Source: Quillaja saponaria
Taxonomy: Eukaryota; Streptophyta; Magnoliopsida; Fabales; Quillajaceae
NCBI GenBank assembly: GCA_029379385.1
Contig: CM055615.1
Location: forward strand, 1,612,001-1,676,000
DNA length: 64,000 nt
Direction of reading: 5' to 3'
A program made the position numbers and the translations under genes. Each line of letters opens with the position of its first letter. The stretch's first letter is position 1. Below the pieces are notes generated by a model. It saw only the letters and a list, made by a program, of their open reading frames with translations. It was not told the origin of the DNA and ran no database searches. Below are positions 13,749 to 25,839 of the stretch, piece after piece.

Positions 13749-13857
13749 TAAGACCTGCAGATAAGTGATCACTTACTTCAATTCCCAGTAATTTGATTTT
13801 GGTTTGTCTTTTTGTTTCTGAGCTTTGTTGCATTCAGCAATGACTGGCCAACGCACA

Positions 13858-13867
13858 CTTATATAGG
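13858..13867 (-). promoter_or_regulatory. TATA box of the laccase gene
   Basis: On the minus strand this reads CCTATATAAG, about 110 bases before the start codon. It predicts transcription starting near 13830 and a leader of roughly 80 nt. Confidence 0.65.
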
Positions 13868-13902
13868 TTCATGCAAGAATTGCTAAAATGTCGTTTTTAC
13901 TT

Positions 13903-13909
13903 GGTAGGT
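13903..13909 (-). promoter_or_regulatory. AC-I element (ACCTACC) in the laccase promoter
   Basis: The minus strand reads ACCTACC about 40 bases upstream of the TATA box. AC elements/SMREs bound by MYB46/83 and MYB58/63 are typical of lignin genes, including LAC4. A second ACCTACC occurs far upstream (about 14556-14562). Confidence 0.55.
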
Positions 13910-16876
13910 GATCATCAGTGGAGACGGGAGTCTTGAAAATCAAGGTTTCTTAGGCGAAACTAGGTTTTCCCTCATGATGTCTTGCATGTTACATAAAGTT
14001 GTTCATTATTGATCAATGTCTTTTGGAAATTATTAACCTTGTCAATGACAGTTTCCTTAAACTAGATTAGAGATATAATCTAGTTGTTAATTGAAATTTA
14101 TGGTTGAAAGTTTTGTTACTATGCCCACCCAACCACATCATTATATGATCTAGAAAGTTGCTAAAACAAAAAGCAGATTCATTCAATTAAGTTTGATCAA
14201 CATGAGGAATCACCTTTATCTATGAGTACTCATTCCTCTGTCTTTGCCCAAAAAAAAAAAGAGAGAGAGAGAGAGAGAGAGGGTAAATAAGAAAAATTGA
14301 AATATATAATGTTTTATTTTACTTAGAATAATGCATGAGAACAACTTTGAGGACTGTATGAGAAATGGGCTAGAGAATACATCCCCTTCCAATCACACTC
14401 CTAGAAATGGCCCAATAATGACTTGTAAGTTGTAACTTTTACGAGTTTTATTCCACTAGTTTTTAATTGATAATTAATAAAATGTTAAAAGTTTAAACAA
14501 TTTATAGAATTACTTTTTCTCACTCCATTCCCACCAAACATAGCCTTAATAACTAGGTAGGTACCATTAACTAGAAGAATCAATATTAAATTAGTTATTT
14601 GCCTTTTTTGTTGCTTTAGAGATGGGTTTGGAATAGGATGTATTAGAGTTACTTCATTATCATATTGTGTCATGTCTTTTTCATTGTGTGTGTTAGTTGA
14701 AGTTGAATTGCAGATATATACAAAAGGTAAAAAGAAGACAAACTGATCATATTCTGAAGATGGAGGTTGTTGTATTGTTATTTAAATGTACATATATATC
14801 CTTAAACACATACACATAATTAATCAGTAATGGAGCTTGTAGAGAAAGATTAATGGAAAAATTAGGATGCTTAGGTAACAAAATATAAAATGGTTGGGAC
14901 ATAGCTTTCAGGTCATGTATCAGATGGCAGGCCATTAACATAGATAGTTAGGGATAGTCTAATGGACATAATGGTTTGTTTGAAAGCCAAGACTAAAACC
15001 AACAAGGTAAGTAACAACAAATTAATTCCTTAACACCTTCCTGTCTCTTACTCTCCTCTATTATATTCTTTTTCTCTCTATTTTTGTTTGTTTTTCTATG
15101 TCATTTAGCTATATACAACTATAACAAAATGTGCTAATTTATAAAATTGACCCTCCAAGATACATAATTAAGTGAGATTTACAAATGAAGAGCCAAACTT
15201 ATGCTCAGTGAATAACACACTTCCCTCATTGAATTTACCAAAGCACTGCATGCCACTCATATCTATACTTTCAAGAAAGATTTTTCCTTTTTAGAAAAAT
15301 TTCAATCTTTTCATTTCTGATACAAAATATGTTGTGCTAGATGTATTCGGTCTCCGTGCATTTATTTTATATATTATTTAAATTAAAATTTATTTTCAAA
15401 TTTTTTATTATTTGTGAGAATATAATTTTATTAATAAAATTTTTATTTTTATTATTTTATTTTATATCTTTTTGTGTTGTATAAATCTTATATATTCTAT
15501 TTGGACTAAAATGTGATAAAAACAAATTATTTATTTGTTTTGGATTTCAATAGTGCACCTAAAATATCAAAATATAATTTAAAATTGTATGACAGTTGTT
15601 CTTTTTCTTTTTTAATTTTTATTGGTGTTTTTGTATGAAAGTCTATGTTTTTGTTGAGTTAATTTAATAAATGAATAAAAAGGTTTATATTTAAAAATAG
15701 AGAAGAAAAATTTTGATAGAAAATTTAATTCTTTCATGTATGATACAAAATAAATTTTGAATATACCCTTTTAGATTTCACACACTTCTTTAAATGCATA
15801 CACACATTTTTTTAAGAAAAACAAACAGAGAATTGATCATCACTTTCCCACCTGAATATCCATCATTTCTTTATTAACTAAACAAATGTTAAATGTTATA
15901 ATTTGATGGGAACGGTACGATATATTTATTCTAGTGGGCATCAAAATATTTTTACCCGTTAAACTAACATAGACATTTTTGAAGTTAAAATATATATATA
16001 TAAAAATAGTGAAAAATTGAAACAAAAAATATAATATATCCTTATTATTTCGTATTAAGAGATAGATACCATCTTAACATCATCAAACTAATTTAATGAG
16101 TTGTTGAAATCTTAGCTCATTTGTGATTGTTGAAATGGGAAGTCCCAAATACTATCTATTTCAAAACAAAAAATAAAAAATGATAAAATGACATTATTTA
16201 CTTAAAATAAGCTGTAAATCAAAATTAAATTAATAATCAATTTTAAAAATATGAGAAAACTCAAAATATAAAGTTACTGAAAAATATTTTACCAATAAGG
16301 ATATTTTAGTTTTTTTTTTTGGAGTGTATTTTTTCTGAATTTGAAAAATATATCAAGAAGTTTTAGAAATAGATGAATGTCATCTTAATCCATGAGAGCC
16401 TCTGTAATTTATCACGTATTCTATTAAATAAAAGGTATATTTCTTATTTATTTATTGTGCTTCTCCAAATTTTATTGCTAACCGGCCTATTATGAACAAT
16501 ACAAAGAGGAATGAGCCTAAGTGCATGGAGCATGGCGTACACTCAAAACCCTCTAATTAGGGATGGGCCCAATCCAACATAAACTTTTTTTTTAGGGTTT
16601 AGATTTTGTCGTGAAATTAACTTGACCTGACCAAATCGAGTTGGCTAATAACTTTTCACCCAAATTTTGAAGTTGCACGGTCATATCATAAAGATTTGAT
16701 CAAGATTAAAATTTAATTGGGTCATTTGTGTTAAACATTTTATTTGAGTCTTTTTCAAAATGGCTCAATAGTTAGTTTTAATAAATAATAAGGTCCAAAA
16801 TTAATAAAGTTTAGGTTATAAAAAAAAAATTTTAACTAAAAATAAATATTAATTAAATAATTTTAACAATATATAT
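13910..16876. other. Intergenic AT-rich spacer upstream of the laccase gene
   Basis: No gene is supported. The distal laccase promoter is here. A poly(A)-(GA)10 microsatellite lies at 14250-14280. The rest is AT-rich with short spurious open frames (14485-14673, 14747-14941 and 15840-16025, all minus). Confidence 0.45.
14250..14280 (+). repeat. A11-(GA)10 compound microsatellite
   Basis: Eleven A residues run directly into ten GA dinucleotides. Confidence 0.9.
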
Positions 16877-17071
16877 ATCTATATTATATATAAAAATCGT
16901 ATAATGGAATAATTTTTTGATTTTCTACAATACCCTTTATAAAAAAAATTATTTATATTCTTATATGTTTTTAGTTCAACTTCTAGCTTTTTAAGTTTAC
17001 ATAATAAATTTTTTAATAGTGATAGAATTGTTTGTCTAATTCTTCTTTATATTAGTAGTAATAGCATTGTA

Positions 17072-17074
<3 letters not shown>

Positions 17075-17117
<43 letters not shown>
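17075..17117. repeat. (TA)n microsatellite
   Basis: About 43 bases of uninterrupted TA, a few tens of bases before the Helitron 5' end at 17180. A decayed Helitron-like 5' end (TCTATATTATATATAAAAAT) also starts at about 16877. Confidence 0.85.
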
Positions 17118-17121
<4 letters not shown>

Positions 17122-17179
17122 TTATATTAGTAAAGTTTTAATAATAAAGAGCTCTAATAATAATTAAATTCATTATATA

Positions 17180-18112
17180 TCTATACTATATATAAAAGAA
17201 CCTTAGAGGCAGAAATTTTTTATTTTCTTTTATATCCTTATGAGTTTGTATTATTACATAGTTATGTTTAGTTGTTATTTTGTTTCAAATAGACTACTAT
17301 TTTTATTTTATTTTTTTACTTTTCCCCTATTTTTTTTCTCTATTTTAATATCCATAGAATTATAATTATTTTAGGACTATTGATTTCTTTTTTACTAATT
17401 CTTCTTAATATTAAAATATTTATAATTTTTTAATAATTATATGTCAATAATAATTAAAATTGAATTTCTTATTAGTTTTATTTAATAAGTACCTAATAAT
17501 CTTAATTTTTTTAGTTCTTCTTAAATTTAAGAATTAAATTTTAAAAATTACTATGAATTAAAAGAAATATTAAGAGTATAGTTTTCATGGTTATAATATT
17601 GTTGTTTAACTTTTATATCATAAATAAATATTTAAAAAATAATAATTAAATGTCAATATATATTAGTTAATATTGAATTTTTCAAATTTTTTATTTAATA
17701 AGTTTCTAATAATTATAATATCTCTTAGTTCTTCTAAATTTATGATATTTTTTTAAAAAAATATTATGAATTAAAAAATATTTAGAGTAGTTTTCATGAT
17801 TATAAATTGTTGTTTTAACTTTAATGGAAGAAATTTTATTTTCTTAAATAATATAATTGTAATTATTTTATGACTATTGATTTATTTTTATCCTATCCTT
17901 TCAATATTAATAAATTTATAATTTGCCAATAACTATATCCCAATAGTAACTAATATTGAATTTCTCAATTTCTTAATTTAATAAGTTACAAATGATTATA
18001 ATATTACATGTTTAAATTATTTTCTAAAATAATTTATTGATATTTTATATTAATTATTAGTGTATATATCATAATTACGATTCATGCGCATTGCGTGTGC
18101 CACGAAAGCTAG
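17180..18112 (+). mobile_element. Non-autonomous Helitron, about 930 bp
   Basis: The 5' end is TCTATACTATATATAAAAG. The 3' end is a GC-richer segment with a decayed hairpin (around GCGCATTGCG, 18087-18096), ending in CTAG at 18109-18112. The flanks are A on the left and T on the right, as expected for A/T insertion without target duplication. No Rep/helicase coding sequence is present. Three degenerate copies of an internal segment with ATTGAATTTCT-like cores lie at about 17395-17530, 17640-17760 and 17890-18010. Confidence 0.7.
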
Positions 18113-19426
18113 TATATATATAAATATTACAAGTTATCTATAAAGTAATTAAACTCCTCACCTCACTTTGTTTTATCATAAGATTTAATATTTTTTTTCC
18201 AATTTGTATTAATAAAATTTTAATAATAATGAACTCTAATAATTATAATTAAATTCTTTATATTTTAAAAGGTTATCTATAATTTTACACTATATTAAAC
18301 TCTCAATCTCACTTTCTTTGTACTGCATAGAAGTCCTCTAGTATCTCATATGTGTTGTTGATGATTTTTATGGAGTATGATTATGCTTGCTTAGCATCTT
18401 AATTACTTCTTTAATGGTTTATTAAAAATATAAGCTACTGAATAATTTTCAATTATACTATTAATAAGTTATTTTCTTATTTTTTTCTATTTTATTTTTC
18501 TCATTTTGGAAGTACTTCATTCTATTTGAGTTACATTGTTTCATTGAAACATTTTGAAAAAATAACGAAACAACATAATATATTGGTATTTATTAATAGT
18601 TCTTTTTTAATTTTATAAAACAAGGAAGTTGAAAAATATTTGTAAATTTAATATTTGAGAAAAGCTATTTTCTCTAAATTAATTGGCTTTAAGGAAAACC
18701 ATGAGACTATTATATTTAAAGTGATATTTTGAGGTGGGAGAAAAAAAAAAATTTATAATTGTTGGTAGCAATGAAATGTAATCTATTTGTGATAGTAAAT
18801 TTATCGAATTAATAAATAAGTCTTGAAAACACCAATATTTAACAAAATGAATTTAGGGTGTTTGTGATTTAATAAATTTTTAATAATAATAAATTCTAAT
18901 AATAATTAAATTGAATCAACAATAGGTTTAAGTCTAATTGACTTTGGAGTATTTTTTTTTTTTCACATGATCTTTCATTAAAATTGCATAACTCCTCCGC
19001 CTGTATAATTAACTAAAATAGATAGAGAAATAAAACATCAATCAAAATCTTGATACAGACCCTTGTTTTGATTATTTTATTAGTGATTATAGATTAAAAT
19101 TGTTATTGGTTGTGCACTTGGAATTTACAAAATAATATTGTGACTTTTTAATTTTCAATTTTTTTTTATAACAAAAGGCAAATATATATATATAAAAGCT
19201 TAAATATTAAAGCATGCAAGAATATAAATAAAATATTAAAAATATATGCATTGTGAAAATAAAAATGATTTTTAAAAGTATTTTATAAAACCAAATTAGA
19301 AAATCATATAATACTAAGTTTTTGTTTTATATATAGTTTAAGGTTCTTATTAGTTTTTAAAAAAATTATGTATAATTTAAGGGCCATATTCACATTCAAT
19401 GTGCATAACATAAAAACTACTATAAT
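18113..19426. other. AT-rich spacer between two Helitrons
   Basis: No gene, repeat array or clear element boundary was recognised. Confidence 0.4.
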
Positions 19427-19731
19427 TTATACTATATGTAAGAGCATGGATGTGGTGGAAACTTTTTATTTTCTTAAGTACTCTTACTATATTTGAATCT
19501 TACACAATTATACTTGACCTTTTTTATTCATAATTTTTTCTCTATCAATTTTAATAGTGACATGATTGTAAAATTTTTTTTTTTTTTGTCAATAAGCTTA
19601 TAATAATAATAATGAATTTTGATAGGAATTTACTTCTATTTGTTTAATAAATTTCTAATAATCTTTTATTATACTATTGAAATTTTTTCGATACGTATCG
19701 ATATGTGTAACTAGCGCAACACATAAACTAG
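19427..19731 (+). mobile_element. Second, shorter Helitron, about 305 bp
   Basis: The 3' terminus carries a clean hairpin with stem TATGTGT/ACACATA and a 10-base loop (about 19702-19725). A few bases later comes CTAG at 19728-19731, followed by T. The 5' end (TTATACTATATGTAAGAGC) resembles that of the 17180 element with decay of the first bases. The internal sequence also resembles it. Confidence 0.6.
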
Positions 19732-21140
19732 TAAAGTTAAAATAAAACAAATTTAATTATCATTCTTGGATGTAATTTTTAATTAAACAAATTGCTCCAT
19801 ACATGTATGAATTTCCTAAAACTTTAAGGACCAAGATGTAATTGGCATACTTAGATGTGATTTTAAAATACAAGGTATGGAATCATCATATAATAAGGAA
19901 GAAAAGAGAGATTCAAGCAGGTTTTGACCATCTACAGCCACTTTCAACAAAGGCGCGTACAAAGCACACTCATCATCCATAGGCTTTAAGGCGTAACCTA
20001 ATCCAATAAAGTTGTGACACGCGTTTGGGCGTGAAGATTAAATTCTTCGTTTGACATCCTTATACAACCTGGCTCAAATAACTGCACTGGACGTTATTGA
20101 TAGGTCATTTTCGACTTTTCCTCCACAAATTCTTATGCCTCTTTTAGTATGTTCCAAAATTTCTATATTTACCCCCTTCTTTTTAGTACCATCACTTGAT
20201 TAAGAAATTGTTAACCCTTGAATTTTCAATTTTCATTTCAATTTTCACCTTCAACATGCCCACATAGCTGTCCAAGTACATTGTCTAGATACAATGCTTC
20301 TTTTATAAAACAAATTTGTTGAAGATATAACAGAAGACAGCTAAGTTTCTTTAAAATAAGATTGTTGAATACGTCGTCTAGATAAATTTTTTTTTTTTAC
20401 CATTTTTTCTTTTATATTCTTTTTGCCCCCACTATTTTTATTTAAAGCTATTTTATAATTTAATTTAGTACCTGGAGCTGAGAATATTTGATCTATTTGA
20501 CATTGCCTAACATTTACTTTTATTAATTTAAATATTAAATATAATGCTTTAATTCCTTGGAAGGAAAAACTAATTAATACCAATGATATCTTTCCAAAAA
20601 AGATTTTTCCTATACATACATATATTAATGGAAAGGAACAACATATACACAATATCAATTCCATATTACTATTTGCTTCTCAAAAAAAGTTGAGTCATAT
20701 TTACTTTAATAGATATTTCTATAACTATATTAATTACTAAAATACATATGATCAAGATTTATAGATAATTGAAAATGATCTACAAACATTATTAGCAAGA
20801 TGAAATAAAAAAATATATATATTCTAGTTTGACTAGAACCAAAGATTTATACCCAAAACTGTAAAAAATAATTTCTTCATCTACTATATTATATGCATTA
20901 ATTATAAAAGATTCTAGTGATTTGTATCACCAAACACTTGTTTCAAATATCTTCTTTTCTTTCTTAACATATTATCCTCATTCATCAAATGTATAAAGGA
21001 GAAAATTAGAACTCAAATTAGGGTATAAATAGAATAAATGGAAAATAAGGAGGTAAGAACTCAAATATGAAAACTATGAGTGGTTAAAAAAATATTTTTT
21101 AAATAGTTAAGGTGTATATTGCAATATGACATTTTTTCCC
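19732..21140. other. Intergenic spacer and distal promoter of the transporter gene
   Basis: No gene supported. The minus-strand open frame at 20341-20664 has no family features and an AT-biased composition. Confidence 0.4.
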
Positions 21141-21141
21141 C

Positions 21142-21150
21142 CTATATATA
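21142..21150 (+). promoter_or_regulatory. TATA box of the NPF8.1-like gene
   Basis: CTATATATA sits upstream of a less AT-rich, leader-like stretch (21160-21388). It predicts a start of transcription near 21175. Confidence 0.5.
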
Positions 21151-21388
21151 CAAAGGTGAAGGGGACTGGCAGCAGAGGGGTAGTAAAGGAAAAAAGAGCT
21201 CATTCTGTCCAGCTTGCATTCCTTCTCTGTCTCTGTTGTTGTTGTGCCCCACCCAGCAAGAACCGGGCTGAAGGGTCCAGTCTCCTTGTATAACTCTGTC
21301 GCTCGCGTTACGCTTCCTCAAATACAAGCACCACTACACCTCTGAGCCCCCAAAAATCATGTCTCTTCTTCTCCTCCCCTTTCCCCAG

Positions 21389-22784
21389 GTATGGCTACAC
21401 TATGATAGTTTCTCTCTTTCTGGGTTATTTGCATTTGCATGCATGATGAATCTCGTATGTTCTGCAAAAGATTGATCTTTTTTCTGGTCATGTTCTGAGT
21501 TGAGTCTGATGGGTTTTTTTAATTTATTTCAAAATTTTGTTTCCTTCTTCTATTTGAGACCTATAATGTAATGGTTTTATTTCAGATATTATTCAACATG
21601 TAATCTAGAGGGATCAGATTCACACACAGATTGAGATAGAATACAGAGAAATACCACATTTTTGTACTGGGTTAATATTTACAACTTAATGTTATACTTT
21701 GTTTTTGTATTTATCTTGCTTAATTACTTTCACTATGTTATTATTGTATTAGGTTTGACCCATGCATATAATGCAGAAGTTTCACAGGATTGACGATATT
21801 GTGGGTTTTCCTCTTATTTGATTTGCTTTAAAACGAATTCAATTCCCTTTTTACTTGTTTATGTAGTTAATTGTTTCTAGGACTCCCCAGGATAACCAAT
21901 TAATTAAATCATCTCCTATACAAGCTGGCTTTTGTTAAAACAAGAATTAAAACTATAAAACATTGTTTTGTAAGACTAGTTTTGACTTTTTATAAATATA
22001 ATATAACAGCAGCATGCAAAGACTCGAATTACTCTTTTAATTTTGTTTAATTCTCCTTTTGAATAAAAAATCGTTTGTGGATTCCTTAATGATGGTATCT
22101 GTTGGTTGCGTTCCCTGTGGCTTCATGAAAAGGCCTTCTTTGTTTTAAATAATGTATAGTGGGTGTTGGAGATACCACTATTATTTTATGCTCTAACATA
22201 TATCTGTAATACAATTGGATATCCCTCTGAGTATTTTTAGATTACATCAATGTTAATGAAAAGTTCATCCAAAGAAGAATGTTATTTGACGTTGAAATCA
22301 GGTGGGCCAGCTATACTTTTTGCATTTTCAATGGTCTACTGGTTGCCACTGAACCACATTATCTGTCTTCAATCAATTTCGGTGTCCTTCCCAGTTTCTT
22401 AAATTACATAATTTTTAATGAAAGTTGAAAGGGGCCTGTTATGCTCTGCCAGTCAAGCCAAATCTACTTATAAGAAATTCAATCAAGAATGCTTATTTCC
22501 TGTTGTGAAATTCATAAGAAGACTTCAACTTCAACTAAAATAAATTTGGTAGTGGCACAATTTCCTCCTTTAATGTTGAATAAATTTCTGTTGTGTTGCC
22601 TGTGACAATACCGTTGGAAGAGATGTCTGCTATATTTCAGTGTCTGACATTCTGTCGGACTTAACTTTTTTCTTTTGTTTTCTTTTCTGGACCAGTGTTA
22701 GATTGTTCAATTACTCTGATTCAAGTATAATTCTTTGATATTCAATCCAATGACTATAACATTCATATATCTGTCGGTGACTAG
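21389..22784 (+). other. Probable 5' leader intron of the NPF8.1-like gene
   Basis: The donor is CCAG/GTATGG at 21388/21389 and the acceptor is GACTAG at 22784, followed by 67 nt of leader before the ATG at 22852. The intron is T-rich and longer than any coding intron of this gene. The prediction rests on splice-site appearance and on the distance between TATA box and start codon. Confidence 0.5.
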
Positions 22785-22851
22785 GTGAGCCTTTGAAGAA
22801 GGATACCAAGGAAAACAAGGGCCTCAGCAAATAGAAATCACCAAGATCACA

Positions 22852-25839
22852 ATGGCAGAAGATGAAGTATACACTAAAGATGGGACAGTGGATATCCACA
22901 AAAATCCTGCTAATAAGAAAAAGACAGGAAATTGGAAGGCTTGCCCCTTTGTTCTTGGTAGTCCATCATCCTTTTCCTGTTTTTTCCTTCCTTTTTTTTT
23001 TCTTTTTCTAATTTTACTTGTCTATTATATTTGTAATTTATAGATAAACATTCATCTGATGAACCTAAAAGCTTAATATCTAAAATTTTGTGGCAGGGAA
23101 TGAATGCTGTGAAAGGTTGGCATACTATGGCATGAGTACCAATCTGGTGAACTATCTTCAGGAGCGTCTCAATCAGGGAAACGTCACTGCATCAAACAAT
23201 GTCACTAATTGGTCAGGAACATGCTATGCCACGCCATTACTTGGAGCCTTTCTAGCTGATGCATACTTGGGAAGATATTGGACAATCGCCAGTTTCTCAA
23301 GTATCTATGTTCTGGTAAGTTAAGCTCAAAAGCAAATTTATCTCTCTTTTGGCTTCAAAAGGTAATCTTGCTCATTTCTAAAAGAAAAAAGATAATCTTT
23401 CTCGTTGGTAAAAGTCGATGAAAGATGGTATGGCATTAAATAAGCACTTCTGCGAAGGTGACATCTAATTAGTTAGCTAGACATTTTATCAATGTTTTGC
23501 CTTCAACTTATGTCAAGGCGCTTATTCTCTATTTCTGATATTTGTTATGGTCATCAAGAAATTGATTATTTTGATATCTCTATTTTCATCTTTTTCTTTA
23601 TGAGCTCAAAGTTAATCTATTTTAGAAATTAGAAGCATTGCAAATAAAATTTTCAGGGATGAGGTCCAAATTTATGTTCTGTTTGTAATTTTTTTAAAAG
23701 TAATAAACCAATTTGACCACTTAAATATGCATGTTAAGTTTACTTCTTCTTTTTCACAAGGAAACACTTCATGTCATCTGTTTCAATCTGGTTTGGAAAA
23801 CCTAAGGAGTTAATATAGCACTTGAATAAATTTTTATTTTTTTCATGTTGACAAGCTCTGTGGTGCGATAAAAGAGGCGCAAAGACCCCTCAAACTATTA
23901 TAGTCAGAGAAAAGAATATAAGAAACAAAAGCTGCACCATTACAAAGATCAGGATGATTTTATATAGGATTTGGCCCTGTCAATGAAATATTGATATCTA
24001 CCTTGCAGGGAATGGCACTATTAACATTGTCTGCTACTCTCCCTGGACTCAAGCCATCATGTGATAACAGTGGTTGTCATCCATCTGCATCAGGAACCAC
24101 ATTCACCTTCATAGCTCTTTATTTGATTGCTCTTGGAACTGGTGGTATCAAACCATGTGTATCATCTTTCGGTGCAGATCAGTTCGATGAAAATGATGAG
24201 AAAGAAAGGATAATGAAGAGCTCTTTCTTCAATTGGTTCTACTTCTCAATTAATATTGGTGCTCTCATTGCCTCCTCGGTGTTGGTTTGGATACAAATGA
24301 ATGTGGGTTGGGGATGGGGCTTTGGAATCCCTGCGGTTGCAATGGCAATTGCAATTGTATTTTTCTTCTCTGGTAGCCGGTTATACCGGCTTCAGAAACC
24401 TGGAGGGAGTCCCCTTACTAGGATTTGCCAGGTTATTGTTGCAGCTTTCCGGAAACTTAATGTTGATGTACCAGCTGATAAGTCTCTTCTATATGAGACT
24501 GCAGATGAGGAAAGCAACATCAAAGGAAGCCGCAAGCTTGATCACACAAATAAGTTAAAGTTAGTGTATTGAATGAAGATCTTTTTTTTTATTATTAAAT
24601 ATAGGAGAGGTACTGTTTCAGTAGTCCAATACAAGCGTATGATGAGCATATAAGGTGATATACATGACAAAATTTTGCATATTTGATAGTGTTTTAACTG
24701 AGTTCTCAATTTGGTCTCAATTCATACACTTCCATAAATCTGAGTAGCTGAATATAATGAAAGCGGATGAAATTCCGAGTCAATGAGATAGTTGATCATG
24801 GCTTCTCTCAAATTCCCCCACTCCCCAGTCTTTTCCAATTGATTATATAAAATCAAGCTGGAATCAATATTGTACTTTGAAATAAATTTTAGCATTGAGT
24901 CATTTTTCATAAAACTAACAACTTCGTGTCCTTATATATGGCTTTTTATCCTTTGTTGCTAAGTTTTTTTAAAATTATTCGTCATTTAATCAAAAGGTTG
25001 ATTCCAGGTTCTTTGACAAGGCTTCTGTAGAGACTGAATCTGACCGCATTAAGGGCTCTCCTAACACATGGAGGCTGTGCACAGTGACACAAGTTGAGGA
25101 GCTGAAGTCCATAGTTCGATTGCTCCCAGTATGGGCATCTGGAATAATCTTCTCAATGGTATATGGTCAAATGAGCACCATGTTTGTTTTACAAGGCAAC
25201 ACAATGGACCAACACATTGGCCCTCACTTCAAAATCCCATCAGCTTCCCTCTCCCTCTTTGATACTCTCAGTGTTATCTTCTGGGCTCCTGTCTATGATC
25301 GTCTTATTGTCCCATATGCAAGGAAGATCACAGGCCATGAACGAGGATTTACTCAGCTCCAGCGAATGGGCATTGGCCTTGTCATATCCTTTTTCTCCAT
25401 GATTACTGCTGGGGTTCTGGAGGTTATTCGACTCAACATTGTCCGTAAAAACAACTACTATGATCTTGAGTATATTCCTATGTCAATTTTCTGGCAAGTG
25501 CCTCAGTATTTTCTAATTGGATGTGCAGAAGTGTTTACTTTTATTGGGCAATTGGAGTTCTTTTATGACCAGGCACCTGATGCTATGAGAAGCTTGGGTT
25601 CAGCTCTCTCACTTACAACTGTTGCATTGGGAAATTACTTGAGCACACTGCTTGTTACTATTGTTACGAAAGTCACCACAAGCCATGGGAAGCTTGGTTG
25701 GATTCCAGACAATTTAAACAGAGGCCATCTTGACTACTTTTACTGGCTCTTGGCTATTCTCAGTGTGCTCAACTTCTTTGCATATCTCTGGATTGCAAAG
25801 TGGTATACATACAAGAAGGTGATAGGGCGTCCTGAATGA
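22852..25839 (+). CDS. NPF8.1/PTR1-like proton-coupled di-/tripeptide transporter, four exons
   Basis: Exons are 22852-22957, 23097-23314, 24009-24559 and 25008-25839. All introns are GT-AG; the total is 1707 nt and 568 residues, close to Arabidopsis NPF8.1 (about 570). The proton-coupling motif ExxER is E38-R42 in [11 protein letters not shown]. The PTR-family signature is [16 protein letters not shown] in exon 3, and [19 protein letters not shown] follows the family pattern. Twelve membrane segments are expected, with the long cytosolic loop ([19 protein letters not shown]) between TM6 and TM7. Collinear similarity to AtPTR1/NPF8.1 from the first residues ([17 protein letters not shown]) supports the start. 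In Arabidopsis this protein imports di- and tripeptides at the plasma membrane; the same role is inferred here. Confidence 0.94.

Noticed and set aside
20341..20664. Minus-strand 107-codon frame
   Set aside because: AT-driven composition, no domain, no splice context.
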